64,000 bases of DNA from Arsukibacterium sp. UBA5043. Lineage in GTDB: Bacteria; Pseudomonadota; Gammaproteobacteria; Enterobacterales; Alteromonadaceae. This document shows, piece by piece, positions 43,050 through 52,038 of this stretch (positions are counted from its first letter, which is position 1; each line of letters opens with the position of its first letter). The notes beneath the pieces were generated by a model. That model was not told the DNA's origin. It saw only the letters and a list, made by a program, of their open reading frames with translations, and made no database searches. The position numbers and the translations under genes were made by a program. The stretch spans positions 248,001 through 312,000 of the forward strand of contig DIBV01000001.1 of NCBI GenBank assembly GCA_002415085.1. Reading direction: 5' to 3'.

Positions 43050-43071
43050 GGTTTGTTATCGGTTTGTTATC
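43050..43071. repeat. 11-bp tandem duplication before lepB
   Basis: GGTTTGTTATC occurs twice head to tail just upstream of the signal peptidase gene. It is probably a simple slippage duplication with no known role. Confidence 0.7.
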
Positions 43072-43106
43072 GGTCTAAGCGGCGGGCAATTAATGCAGAG
43101 GAAGTG

Positions 43107-43778
43107 ATGAATAAAATTAAACAGTTTTGGCGCAATAACCGTGGTTTTGTAGTGTTTATCGGCTTAATGCTGGTATTTAGAAGTGCAGTTGCCGATTGGA
43201 ACGATGTGCCTTCTGGTTCAATGCAGCCAACGATTGAAATTGGCGACCGGATTTTAGTGAATAAAATGGCTTATGACGTGCGGTTGCCTTTTAGTACTGT
43301 GTCCTTGTTTAAGCTGGCCGATCCGAAACGCGGCGATATTGTTATTTTCGCGTCAGAAGCCGCAGAAAACCGTCTGGTGAAACGGGTGGTTGGTATGCCG
43401 GGTGATGTGGTGGCAATGCGGCAAAATGTGTTAACGATTAACGGCCGGCAACTGGCATATCATCAAGCGGAGGAGGCGACTGAAAAGCAGGCAGCCACTT
43501 TAAGCAGTGAAGTGCTGCTAACCGAGCAGCTTGGCAGTGTGGCCCACCCGGTTAAGCTGGCCCCGCTATCCAGTGTTCTGGCTGACTTTGCGCCGGTACA
43601 GGTGCCTGCGGGTCATTATCTGGTGCTGGGTGATAATCGCGATAACAGCGCTGACTCCAGGGTTATTGGTTTTGTACCAAGACATGAAATCGTCGGCCGT
43701 GCAGGCAAGGTGCTATTTTCTCTTGATTACGACAATTATTATTTGCCAAGGAGCGAGCGATTTCTGGCATCACTATAA
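43107..43778 (+). CDS. lepB: Signal peptidase I
   Basis: A 223-residue inner-membrane peptidase removing Sec signal peptides. The catalytic Ser38 is in PSGSMQPTIEIGDRILVNK, the Lys base in ENRLVKRVVGMPGD, and the GDNRDNSADSR box is near the C-terminus. Only one N-terminal hydrophobic segment is present, so this is a short form and probably a second paralogue; the main lepB usually lies with lepA and rnc. The ATG at 43107 has GAGGAAG upstream; the frame open from 43035 adds a non-homologous leader. Confidence 0.92.
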   Translation: MNKIKQFWRNNRGFVVFIGLMLVFRSAVADWNDVPSGSMQPTIEIGDRILVNKMAYDVRLPFSTVSLFKLADPKRGDIVIFASEAAENRLVKRVVGMPGDVVAMRQNVLTINGRQLAYHQAEEATEKQAATLSSEVLLTEQLGSVAHPVKLAPLSSVLADFAPVQVPAGHYLVLGDNRDNSADSRVIGFVPRHEIVGRAGKVLFSLDYDNYYLPRSERFLASL

Positions 43779-44032
43779 AAGTGATGACTAGCATCAGATA
43801 CCATTTGTCAGGGGGGCGGCGGGTAATATTTGCCAGTGCTAATTAGAAAAATTACATGATTTTTAACTGTAAATATGTTGTAAATTGGCTATGGCATTGG
43901 CTACATCCAACATTTACGCGGGTTAGAGGTGTTGTGCATTAACATGGCACTAACTATGCAAAGAAAAGTTGTGAATGGCCGTTCATAAAAGTAGTTAGAT
44001 ATTTAATTTAACTTATTAGCAGGAGCCCAATC

Positions 44033-44182
44033 ATGGCTAATCAAAGAGACCAAGGTGGTCGTCCTTCAATGGACGAAGAAAAACGCCAAAGCGGTGCGAA
44101 TAGAGATCAGAATAACCAACAGAAACCTGCCCAGCAAAAACCAGGAAATATTCCTGGTCAGAGCAACAAACCGGGACAGTAG
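44033..44182 (+). CDS. 49-residue hydrophilic Gln/Asn/Gly-rich small protein
   Basis: A short frame, ATG at 44033 to TAG at 44182, starting MANQRDQGGRPSMDEEKRQS and ending NKPGQ. It has no hydrophobic segment and is rich in Gln, Asn, Lys, Pro and Gly. A good ribosome site (GCAGGAGCCCAATC) precedes it and a terminator follows 27 nt after the stop, so it looks like an independent unit. The composition resembles small stress-linked KGG/GsiB-like or disordered proteins, but that resemblance is weak. The 254-nt region before it is AT-rich and probably holds its promoter. Confidence 0.7.
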   Translation: MANQRDQGGRPSMDEEKRQSGANRDQNNQQKPAQQKPGNIPGQSNKPGQ

Positions 44183-44204
44183 ATAGTTAATAAACGGTGA
44201 AATC

Positions 44205-44235
44205 AACCCCCGGCAGCAATGCCGGGTTACTTTTA
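44205..44235 (+). terminator. Candidate terminator after the 49-residue gene
   Basis: CCCGGCA (44209-44215), loop GCAA, TGCCGGG (44220-44226), followed by TTACTTTT. The hairpin is strong and the T tract is interrupted. It lies between convergent genes. Confidence 0.75.
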
Positions 44236-44248
44236 TCACTTTTCGTAA

Positions 44249-45901
44249 TTAACTATTCGCTTTGGGCCGACGGGTCCGGACCACCAATTGTGGATACTGT
44301 TCGCAAAGTAAAGTGACATAATGCTTAAATTTGTCCTGAATGGGTTTTTCCAGCACACTGGCTTTCAGTAGTTTTATAGCTTGTTTGCAATAGCGAAAAT
44401 ATTTAGCCGGCAAGCTACCGCATTTACTGGCCGTTTGCAGAATATTCATCGCTAATATGGTGTTGGTGGGCATCAGCTCAAATGTCTCACAGAACAAGCT
44501 GACGGCCTGAATAAAAAATCCATTTTCGTATGCATCGCCAGCTTCGCCACTAATTTGTTTGATTGTTGCTTTAAGTTCTTCATGGCGTATTTTTTCCATC
44601 TTCAGCATGATTTTCTGCGTTTCAGTCAGATAGTCATCGTTAATTAAGTAACTCGCCAGTTTGTCGATATAAAACTGGCTACTATGAATGTCGCCCAGCT
44701 CAAAATACGCTTTGGCAGCATCCATACAACTATCGATGGTCATTTTCTCTGCTTTGTCCGCTACGCCATTGTCCAGCAATGGCTGCCGTGCCTCAATCAG
44801 CAGGCCCTTTGCTGCCAAAATACGGCTGCGTACAACATTAACCGCTTTAAACCAACCGTTGTCTGCCGACTGTTTTGCCACGCTGTCGACAAGCTGACTG
44901 GCATTTTGCAAAATGATCGTTCGCTCCAGGGGATTTTTACTGTAGGCGACATCAATTAAACTTCTGGCATGATTCAGATAATTTTCAGGACTATCGTCAA
45001 CTGAATAGCGAGCCGTGGCGACCAGTTTGCCATTAATTCGTGCGGCGGCTTCTTTATCACCAATAATCACATTAAGGTTACTAAGCGTGCGTTGCCGTTT
45101 AATATTCTGGGGTGACAGCAATACCGCCTGATATAAGGTTTGCTGGGCGCTGTCGTAGCGACCGTATTTCACCATCAGGTGCGACAACCAATCAAGTGCT
45201 TCCACTTTAGTAATTTCAAATTGGGTTAAATCAGCTAACTGCAGTTCGGTGTCATCCCAGCGCTCCAGATAAAACGCAGCAATAGCCGCGCCCAGTCTGG
45301 CCCAGGGCAATGTTTTCTGAGTTAGTACTTGCTTATAAAACTGCTCAGCTTGCTGGTACTGGCCGGCTTTTAGCAGTAATTCGCCTTTTATCCGTAAAGC
45401 CTGAAAAGCAAATTCAGCTTTGTTTTTGGCAACGCTGTCGCATTCTTTAATAGCTCCGCTGAAGTTATGTTCGAACAGATTTAAATGTACTTTTCTCAAG
45501 GCGATTTTCTGTTTTACCGCCCGGATAATCCGTTCATTTAATATTGGAAAGGTAAACGGTTTTAAAATGTAATCGTCAGGTTGGAGCTCTATGACACCGT
45601 GCACCAGCTGGCGCTGGTTTTCAGCGCTAATAATAATAAAACAGCATAACGGGGGCATCAGTGCCTGTTGTTTTAGTATTTCGAACAGTTGATAGCCGTC
45701 TTTGCCCTCACCAAGATTGAAGTCGCACAGAATAAAGTCAAACGGAATATTTTGGCAGCGGCTTATTGAGTCGTTGGCGTCGCGGCTTAAATGAATAGCC
45801 TCAAAACCTATCGTTTGCAGCATTGCTTTGACTGATGCCCGCACGGGGGCACTGTCTTCAACAACAAGAACTTGTTTACAACGAAAAAAACTGGCATCCA
45901 T
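44249..45901 (-). CDS. Response regulator with long TPR-like C-terminal region
   Basis: A 550-residue protein. The N-terminal receiver domain has the acidic pair VVED (Glu15, Asp16), phosphoacceptor Asp60 in LCDFNLGEG, the Ser in IIISAENQ, and Lys in YILKPF. The rest is helical with TPR-like repeats (LLLKAGQYQQAEQFYKQVL, LMVKYGRYDSAQQTLYQAVL). No DNA-binding, cyclic-di-GMP or kinase domain is visible, so output is presumably by protein contact. No histidine kinase lies nearby. The ATG at 45901 with AGGTG upstream is preferred to a TTG at 45934. Confidence 0.88.
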   Translation of the reverse strand: MDASFFRCKQVLVVEDSAPVRASVKAMLQTIGFEAIHLSRDANDSISRCQNIPFDFILCDFNLGEGKDGYQLFEILKQQALMPPLCCFIIISAENQRQLVHGVIELQPDDYILKPFTFPILNERIIRAVKQKIALRKVHLNLFEHNFSGAIKECDSVAKNKAEFAFQALRIKGELLLKAGQYQQAEQFYKQVLTQKTLPWARLGAAIAAFYLERWDDTELQLADLTQFEITKVEALDWLSHLMVKYGRYDSAQQTLYQAVLLSPQNIKRQRTLSNLNVIIGDKEAAARINGKLVATARYSVDDSPENYLNHARSLIDVAYSKNPLERTIILQNASQLVDSVAKQSADNGWFKAVNVVRSRILAAKGLLIEARQPLLDNGVADKAEKMTIDSCMDAAKAYFELGDIHSSQFYIDKLASYLINDDYLTETQKIMLKMEKIRHEELKATIKQISGEAGDAYENGFFIQAVSLFCETFELMPTNTILAMNILQTASKCGSLPAKYFRYCKQAIKLLKASVLEKPIQDKFKHYVTLLCEQYPQLVVRTRRPKANS

Positions 45902-46117
45902 GGCAACACCTAAAGGCGATAAATGATATCGCAACGGCCGAAAAATATTGTTGATAGTAGCGTTGTTTTAACCTGTAGGTAAAGTAATGAATGCTTAGCG
46001 GTTTAGCATGTGATTGTCGTTTTTATTGGCTGAAAATTAATCTATAACTTAAGCCGCAGCGTAAGAGCAACAGTAAACAGTTATCCCACTACTAATAACT
46101 AATTTCGGAGCCTTGCC

Positions 46118-46429
46118 ATGCATTATCATCGTGTTGCCCATTTAAACCGGCAGGAAGTGCGAATTGATGAAGTAACAATTCATTCTCTTGAGATGGGGAT
46201 TTATCTGGTCGAAGTGATGTTTGACAGTCGCAAAGGCTTTATTGTTGATAGCGATAACCGGCCACAGCAATTTCACAGTGTGGAACAGGTTAAACTGGCG
46301 TTGACCGAGTGCGTAGTCAGAGAGGCATTTCTGGTTCACCAGTCTGCCTATGATGAGATGTGCGGTGGCCCGGAAAAAGTGGACAACACGTTAAGCGTTG
46401 CAGTCCACTTTAACCGTACCGAAAATTAG
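46118..46429 (+). CDS. DUF6482-like small protein
   Basis: A 103-residue soluble protein. The pattern VTIHSLEMGIYLVEVMFDSRKGFIVD, then VEQVKLALTECVVREAFLVHQSAYDEM, matches the small DUF6482 type found in marine gammaproteobacteria; function unknown. It starts with a good ribosome site (TTTCGGAGCCTTGCC) and is divergent from the response regulator gene. Confidence 0.75.
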   Translation: MHYHRVAHLNRQEVRIDEVTIHSLEMGIYLVEVMFDSRKGFIVDSDNRPQQFHSVEQVKLALTECVVREAFLVHQSAYDEMCGGPEKVDNTLSVAVHFNRTEN

Positions 46430-46460
46430 CGCTTTTAGCAGTGTAACATTATCCCGCTGC

Positions 46461-47633
46461 TTACTTTGCGTTGGCCGGCGCCAGATGTTGCCATAATTGC
46501 TGCCACATCTGTTGATTACGCTGTTTCAACTGAGCGGCTCGATCTGCTAGCTGAGGCAGAATGTCGGCTTTGCCGGCCAGTAGCAGGTCAACTGCAAGAC
46601 ATAAGCTGTCGGCAGTAAGATCTTCTACACAAAAGTCTGCCATGCCGAAATCGCTCATCATGGCGTGGTACTTATGACTCCAGCTGGTAGCGATACAGGG
46701 CACGCCCTGACTTAACGCATTTACCGCGCCATGAAAGCGCGAGCTGATCACCATCTCGGCAGCCCCAATAAAGGCTTTTACAGCGAGCGGGTCTTCAATC
46801 TGGACCAGACCACAAGGTGATAACTTGGCAATTTCAGCGCACAGCTCGGCATCTTCGCGTCCCTCATGATTTACCAACACCACCTGATAGCCCAAAACCG
46901 TAAGCTTATCCGCAGCAGCGGCAAAAGCACCAACGTAACTCGCCCGCATAGCTTCTGCATCTGCATGATTGTATTTAGATACGACCTTGGAGTTTGGAAT
47001 AAGCGCGACGTAAGGCTTGCTAACCTCGGGTAATTCATGATTAGCCTGCGGGGTTAACCCAACGGTAAAATCGGGTGTTAATATCACACTGGCCGGTAGT
47101 GGGTTTATACAACTTTGCAAATGAGCCAAAGACACCGGGTCGCGCACGAAAATCAGCCTGGCGTGTTGAATAATGTCCCGCATTGCTGCTTTACTCTGTT
47201 CGCTGGCAAAGGGACCGAATGCTTGGGGCATAAACACAAAAGGTTTGCCAGCATGATGAAAACGTTTCACCTCTTTGGCGGTATTTTGTAAAAACTGCAA
47301 CGGCCATTGATCGCCGTAAGCAAAACCGCTCGCTTCCAGCACGATATCGACGTCGCGTTCGGTTACCATACCATAGCGTTTAAACACCCTCTGAATCGCC
47401 CCAGGCAGTTTGGCTATCATGCCAGTTAAATCCAGACCTTTGCGCCGGAACGCCAGTTTTTGCCAGGCGCCCAGGCGGGCCCGTTCCGGATAAGGCAAGT
47501 TTGGCCCCGGAGAGAGCACTAACTGATAATCTGGCAGGTTTTTTAAACCATCGAGACAAGCCAGCAACATCAGATATGCGCCTTTGTTGCGAAATTGAAC
47601 GCCTTTAATTTCGACCAGCAGCGGTTTGTTCAT
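46461..47633 (-). CDS. Polysaccharide pyruvyl transferase family protein
   Basis: A 390-residue protein of the pyruvyltransferase family, adding pyruvate ketals to exopolysaccharide or O-unit sugars. It shows EIKGVQFRNKGAYLMLLACL at the start, and the C-terminal block VISSRFHGAVNALSQGVPCIATSWSHKYHAM, which is the family hallmark. The start is ATG 47633 with AAAGGG upstream; the longer frame overlaps the flippase gene and is not protein-like. It is last in the minus-strand arm of the glycan locus. Confidence 0.9.
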   Translation of the reverse strand: MNKPLLVEIKGVQFRNKGAYLMLLACLDGLKNLPDYQLVLSPGPNLPYPERARLGAWQKLAFRRKGLDLTGMIAKLPGAIQRVFKRYGMVTERDVDIVLEASGFAYGDQWPLQFLQNTAKEVKRFHHAGKPFVFMPQAFGPFASEQSKAAMRDIIQHARLIFVRDPVSLAHLQSCINPLPASVILTPDFTVGLTPQANHELPEVSKPYVALIPNSKVVSKYNHADAEAMRASYVGAFAAAADKLTVLGYQVVLVNHEGREDAELCAEIAKLSPCGLVQIEDPLAVKAFIGAAEMVISSRFHGAVNALSQGVPCIATSWSHKYHAMMSDFGMADFCVEDLTADSLCLAVDLLLAGKADILPQLADRAAQLKQRNQQMWQQLWQHLAPANAK

Positions 47634-47650
47634 ATAAAACCCTTTTAAAG

Positions 47651-48958
47651 TTAGCCAGTGCGTCGCGTGGTAATAAGCTGCCATAGCTGAGCACGGGTAC
47701 TGGCAAAGATAAATAGAAAGAAAAATGATGCGAAGGCGTAGGAAACCAGGGTAGCCCAGGCTGCACCAACAATCCCCATTGATGGAATCAGCCACAGGTT
47801 CAGTCCGATATTTAACACGGCACCAATTCCATGACTAAGCAAAGACAAAGGCTCTTGCTCAGTGATAATCAGATGCTGGCTAATCAGATAGCGTACAAAA
47901 ATAAAACAACCAGCCCAAATATGAATACGCAGTACCTCAATCGCGGCGCTGAAATCTGCACCGAATAACAGGCTGATTAACCAGGGCGCTGCAAAGGTCA
48001 TCAGTAGCGCGATGCCAAACGCCGCACTGAAAAAAAACAAGGCAAACCGGCGTAGCTTCAAGTAGTAGGGAACCATGCCATGTTGGTAGGCTTTTAACAT
48101 ATCGGGGTAGTATCGGGTAGCTAAGGTGGCCGGGAACACATACCACAGTTCTGACAACCTGCTGGCAGCAGCATAAATACCCGCCTGCTCGGCGCCTGCC
48201 ATCGCGCCTAGCATCACAATATCAATTTTCAGGTAAATTACCGCGACAATGCCCGATAACCACAACCAGCTGGCACGTTTTAACAACGGTTTTATCTGCG
48301 CGCCACTGAACCAGCGCGGATGATAAGGTGGCCAGGTTGCTGTGCCTGGCATAAAGGGTTTTTGCTTGAAGCGATACAGCAGGTACTGGGCAACACCTAC
48401 CAACATAAATTCAATGCCGGTCATAAGCAGTAAACTGGCAATACCAAAACCGGTATACAGTAACAGCAGTTTCGCGCCAAAACTGACTAGGGTAATAGCG
48501 GTTTTTAAATATGCGGTACTGCGAAACGTGCCCTGATAATTTAAATAAAACTCAAACAGCAGCAGGCCGAAAAAGCTTTGCAACAGAAATAATATCGGAA
48601 TAGCAATGCCAGTATGGCCTTGCAGCATATCAGGATAAAGCAGGTAAAACCCCAGTAGCATCAGGCTGCCACCCAGCAGACCCACTGCCAGGCGAAGGCT
48701 GACCGCACTGTATAATAAGGTCATCGCTTGCTCGCCCGTTTGCTGCTGTACCATCCGGCGTATTACATTATTATTAAGCCCCATACTGCTCAGCGGCACC
48801 AAAAAAGCGCTCCAGGCCATTACTATGGAGTAAATCCCTAACTCGCTGGCACCGAGCACCCTTGCTACAAAAATAGTGAGCACTGCTGCTGCCACTAGCT
48901 TCACCAACCGGTCTCCCAGCATCGCCGTTGCTCTGGCAACTAAGATTTTTTTTAGCAT
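47651..48958 (-). CDS. Oligosaccharide flippase (Wzx-like, PST family)
   Basis: A 435-residue protein with about 12 hydrophobic helices. The opening LGDRLVKLVAAAVLTIFVARVLGASELGIYS-like pattern, with ARVLGASELG, is the Wzx/RfbX hallmark. It probably flips undecaprenyl-linked oligosaccharide units to the periplasm. It lies between wecA (37 nt upstream) and the pyruvyl transferase, on the same strand. Confidence 0.9.
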   Translation of the reverse strand: MLKKILVARATAMLGDRLVKLVAAAVLTIFVARVLGASELGIYSIVMAWSAFLVPLSSMGLNNNVIRRMVQQQTGEQAMTLLYSAVSLRLAVGLLGGSLMLLGFYLLYPDMLQGHTGIAIPILFLLQSFFGLLLFEFYLNYQGTFRSTAYLKTAITLVSFGAKLLLLYTGFGIASLLLMTGIEFMLVGVAQYLLYRFKQKPFMPGTATWPPYHPRWFSGAQIKPLLKRASWLWLSGIVAVIYLKIDIVMLGAMAGAEQAGIYAAASRLSELWYVFPATLATRYYPDMLKAYQHGMVPYYLKLRRFALFFFSAAFGIALLMTFAAPWLISLLFGADFSAAIEVLRIHIWAGCFIFVRYLISQHLIITEQEPLSLLSHGIGAVLNIGLNLWLIPSMGIVGAAWATLVSYAFASFFFLFIFASTRAQLWQLITTRRTG

Positions 48959-48994
48959 ATTAGGCTCATATAAAAAGATTATCGAAAATCAAGA

Positions 48995-50065
48995 CTAGCG
49001 ACGGTTGGCTAAGTTGTGGCGAATGGCGGAGATAATGCGCCATATATTTTGCAGCAGGCCAATATACAGAGTAAATACCAGCGTAAACAACGCTAACATT
49101 GCCACTTCCGGTACCAGCAAATATTCACCAATAATGCCAATACAGGCAAACACCCAGGCCAGCGCAGTGATCAGAACCAGTGATTCGCGTGGATTAAGCC
49201 CCAGCCGGAGCGAAATATGATGCAGATGCTCCCGGTCTGCCTGAAATGGCGACTGTCCTTTTAAAATTCTGCGCAGCATGATAGCAACCATATCCATTAA
49301 TGGCACTGCAATTAACCACAGGGCAGTGACTGGCCGGAAACTGGCTGTTTCACTCTGGGTGCTGATGAGTAACAACCAGATAACGGATAAACCAATCAGC
49401 ATGCTACCGGCATCACCCATAAATATTTTTTTATGCTTAACCCAGCCAAGGTTAAATGCCAGGTAGGGCAGTAAAGCTGCAATAAATACCAAGGGCAATA
49501 TTGCCTGAGCCGGTTGGCCCCACAACACCATAAATACAGCGATGCTGGTAAAGCTCACCATGCTGAGCAGGCCTGCCAGGCCATCAATACCGTCGGTCAT
49601 ATTAAACGCATTAATAGCGGCAATAACCGCGATAAGGGTAAACGGAATGCCAAAAAATCCCAGTTTGACCTCACCAAAACCAAAAATATTACCCAGATTA
49701 TTAATATGCAAATCGAGGCTGTAGATCATGGCCAGTCCAACTACGAGCTGAATCGCCAGCCTGAGCTTGACACTTAAATCCAGGGCATCATCAAAAGCAC
49801 CAAGAATAACAATGACTGTGGCGCAGGCCAGGTAGTAACCCAGCATGATGTCTGAAGAAACCTGGGCTCCCAGCACCAGCATTAATGTCAGGTATATCGC
49901 CAGGCCGCCGATTAATGGCACCGCGCCCACATGCTGCTTGCGCCCATGTGGGATATCAAGCAAGCATAGTTTTGGCGCTAATGGCCGAAGCAGCAGGATA
50001 GCCAGTAAGCTGGTTATCACTGCTAAAATCAGACTATAGGTTGATTCAGGTATCGGCATGCTCAT
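48995..50065 (-). CDS. wecA: Undecaprenyl-phosphate sugar-1-phosphate transferase (WecA-like)
   Basis: A 356-residue MraY/WecA-family membrane enzyme, starting glycan units on undecaprenyl phosphate. Seen are the first-loop segment PLIGGLAIYL, the magnesium-binding DDALDL, the NAFNMTDGIDGLAG signature, FMGDAGSM, and the cytosolic HLHHISLRLG loop. Eleven hydrophobic segments are likely. It is the first gene of the minus-strand arm. WecA specificity for GlcNAc is the likeliest but not certain. Confidence 0.9.
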   Translation of the reverse strand: MSMPIPESTYSLILAVITSLLAILLLRPLAPKLCLLDIPHGRKQHVGAVPLIGGLAIYLTLMLVLGAQVSSDIMLGYYLACATVIVILGAFDDALDLSVKLRLAIQLVVGLAMIYSLDLHINNLGNIFGFGEVKLGFFGIPFTLIAVIAAINAFNMTDGIDGLAGLLSMVSFTSIAVFMVLWGQPAQAILPLVFIAALLPYLAFNLGWVKHKKIFMGDAGSMLIGLSVIWLLLISTQSETASFRPVTALWLIAVPLMDMVAIMLRRILKGQSPFQADREHLHHISLRLGLNPRESLVLITALAWVFACIGIIGEYLLVPEVAMLALFTLVFTLYIGLLQNIWRIISAIRHNLANRR

Positions 50066-50228
50066 TCCGCATTTATTTTATTCAGCCTGTCGTCAGCTGT
50101 TATCGGGTTATAATCTATTTTGTACATACTATATTGGTTAGTTGCGGCTAATTAGCTATAAACTAAGTGTTTTTAATGGCCCTAGTGCTTATTGTAGTCA
50201 GGAATACCGGCTTTTGGACAGTAAAACA

Positions 50229-51290
50229 TTGAATAGTAAAGCCCGCGTGCTAATTATTACCAATATGGGCCCGAAACCTGCAGCGCCTTTTCAGGGCCAG
50301 TTTGTCTGGCAACAGGTTGATGCGCTCGCCGCAATAAAGCCTGGCTACCATTTTATGCGTTGGCATACTGACTCCGTGCTGAACCGGCTGTTGAAATATC
50401 CGGTGTTTTTTCTCGACTTTATGTTCCGCTATCTGTTTAGCCGGCGAAAATATTCAATTTTACATGTCCATTTTTTTTACCCGACTATCTGGCTGGCGTT
50501 ACTGTATAAAGGATTACGTAATCCGGCTGCTAAAATTGTGGTGACCTGTCATGGCAGCGATATATACAAATATCAGCCTCCCGGCTTCTGGTATCGTTGG
50601 TGTGCCGCTAAAGTACAGCATTGGATTTTCACCAGCGATGCACTGAGACAGCGCTTTAGTTTGCCTTGTCGCCATAGCAGCGTGCTGTCGGCAGGTATTG
50701 CTGATAATTTTGCGTCCGGGCCAAGGCTGGATAGCCGTAGCAAGCCAATTGATTTACTTTATGTTGGTAGCCTGGACCACAATAAAGGTATTGACCGTTT
50801 AATTAGCTTGCTGCCTTATTTAACCGAAAAAAAAGTGGTTATTGCTGGCGGCGGGCCGATGTTTGATCAGGTATCTCAGGCTGCTGCGTTATCCGCCAAT
50901 ATCACCGTGTTGGGGCCGCAAACTGCCAGTGAACTGGCTGGTTTGTACCAGCAAGCGCGCTGCTTTATCAGTTTGTCCCGAACTGAATCATTCGGGCTGG
51001 TCATGGCTGAGGCTATGGCCTGTTACACCCCGGTAGTTGCTACCGCCACTGATGGTGCCGCCGCGCAAATCAGACCGGGAGAGAACGGTCTGATGGTAGC
51101 GCAAAATACGATAGAATCGCCACAAAGCGAGCAGCAGTTGCGAACAGATTTGCTGGTGGCACTGCAACAGCTGTGGCAGTTACCGCCGGCGCAGTATCAG
51201 CAGCTGCAACAGGGCGCCAGAGACTGGGCGCAGCAATGTTTAGTTAGTGATGTTGCCAGAAAACTTATTGGTCTTTATCAGGAAGTGTGA
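50229..51290 (+). CDS. Glycosyltransferase family 4
   Basis: About 353 residues. It has the GT-B layout: N-terminal VLIITNMGPKPAAPFQGQFV, donor-binding domain starting DLLYVGSLDHNKGIDRLI, and the EX7E-like segment SRTESFGLVMAEAMACYTPVVA. The true start is uncertain: TTG codons at 50229, 50214 and 50142 are all in frame and no ATG lies upstream of the domain. A TATAAT at 50109-50114 could be the -10 of this arm. It lies 3 nt before the WecG/TagA gene. Confidence 0.88.
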   Translation: MNSKARVLIITNMGPKPAAPFQGQFVWQQVDALAAIKPGYHFMRWHTDSVLNRLLKYPVFFLDFMFRYLFSRRKYSILHVHFFYPTIWLALLYKGLRNPAAKIVVTCHGSDIYKYQPPGFWYRWCAAKVQHWIFTSDALRQRFSLPCRHSSVLSAGIADNFASGPRLDSRSKPIDLLYVGSLDHNKGIDRLISLLPYLTEKKVVIAGGGPMFDQVSQAAALSANITVLGPQTASELAGLYQQARCFISLSRTESFGLVMAEAMACYTPVVATATDGAAAQIRPGENGLMVAQNTIESPQSEQQLRTDLLVALQQLWQLPPAQYQQLQQGARDWAQQCLVSDVARKLIGLYQEV

Positions 51291-51293
51291 GTT

Positions 51294-52034
51294 ATGTCAG
51301 AAGCAAAGCAAGCCGCGAGACCGGAGCAGGTAACAGTTGGGCTGATCCAGGTTGCTGCTTTTAAAAATATGGCGTCGCTGTTGGAGTATATTGTGCCAAT
51401 AGACAAGCCTGTGTTCGCTGGCTCTGCCATTGCGATTAATCCAGAAAAAGTGCTAAGCGTAGAAAAAGATCCGCAGCTACTGGAGGTTATTCAGGCAGCT
51501 GATATTCGTTATGCCGATGGCATTGGGGTAGTTAAGGCCATGCGCAGGCGTTTGGGACGGCATGTTGAGCGGATACCCGGATGCGAATTATGGCAACAGC
51601 TTATGCTGCGGGCTGCACATTATAAAGTACCGGTGTTTATTATTGGTGCCAAGCCGCAGGTGCTGGCACAAACGCGTGATAAATTGCTTGCTGGCGGCAC
51701 CTACCTTGTCGGAGCAGTCGACGGCTATTTTACCGATGAGACTGCGCTGCTGGCACAGATAAAGCAAACCGAACCGCAAATAATAAGTGTGGCGATGGGT
51801 TCACCCCGGCAGGAGTTGCTTATTCAACGGTTGCGTCAGGCTCACCCCAATTGCTTTTACATGGGGGTAGGCGGCACTTATGATGTTTATACCGGTAATG
51901 TGAAACGTGCGCCGGCGCTGTGGTGTAAACTCAATCTGGAATGGGCTTACCGGCTGGCATTGCAACCGAGCAGAATTGGCCGGCAACTCGGCTTATTACG
52001 CTATCTGTGGTGGTACTGGACAGGCAAGGTGTAA
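51294..52034 (+). CDS. WecG/TagA/CpsF family glycosyltransferase
   Basis: A 246-residue GT26-family enzyme. Seen are NPEKVLSVEKDPQLLEVIQAADIRYADGIGVV (conserved DGxGxV site), IIGAKPQVL and SVAMGSPRQELLI followed by GVGGTYDVYTGNVKRAP. In enterobacterial common antigen synthesis WecG adds ManNAcA; the sugar here is not known. The gene lies between GT4 and GT2 in the plus-strand arm. Confidence 0.92.
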   Translation: MSEAKQAARPEQVTVGLIQVAAFKNMASLLEYIVPIDKPVFAGSAIAINPEKVLSVEKDPQLLEVIQAADIRYADGIGVVKAMRRRLGRHVERIPGCELWQQLMLRAAHYKVPVFIIGAKPQVLAQTRDKLLAGGTYLVGAVDGYFTDETALLAQIKQTEPQIISVAMGSPRQELLIQRLRQAHPNCFYMGVGGTYDVYTGNVKRAPALWCKLNLEWAYRLALQPSRIGRQLGLLRYLWWYWTGKV

Positions 52035-52038
52035 CAGG

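Noticed and set aside
43768-43787. CATCACT/AGTGATG hairpin at the lepB stop as a terminator
   Set aside because: No T tract follows, and the first arm lies inside the coding end of lepB.
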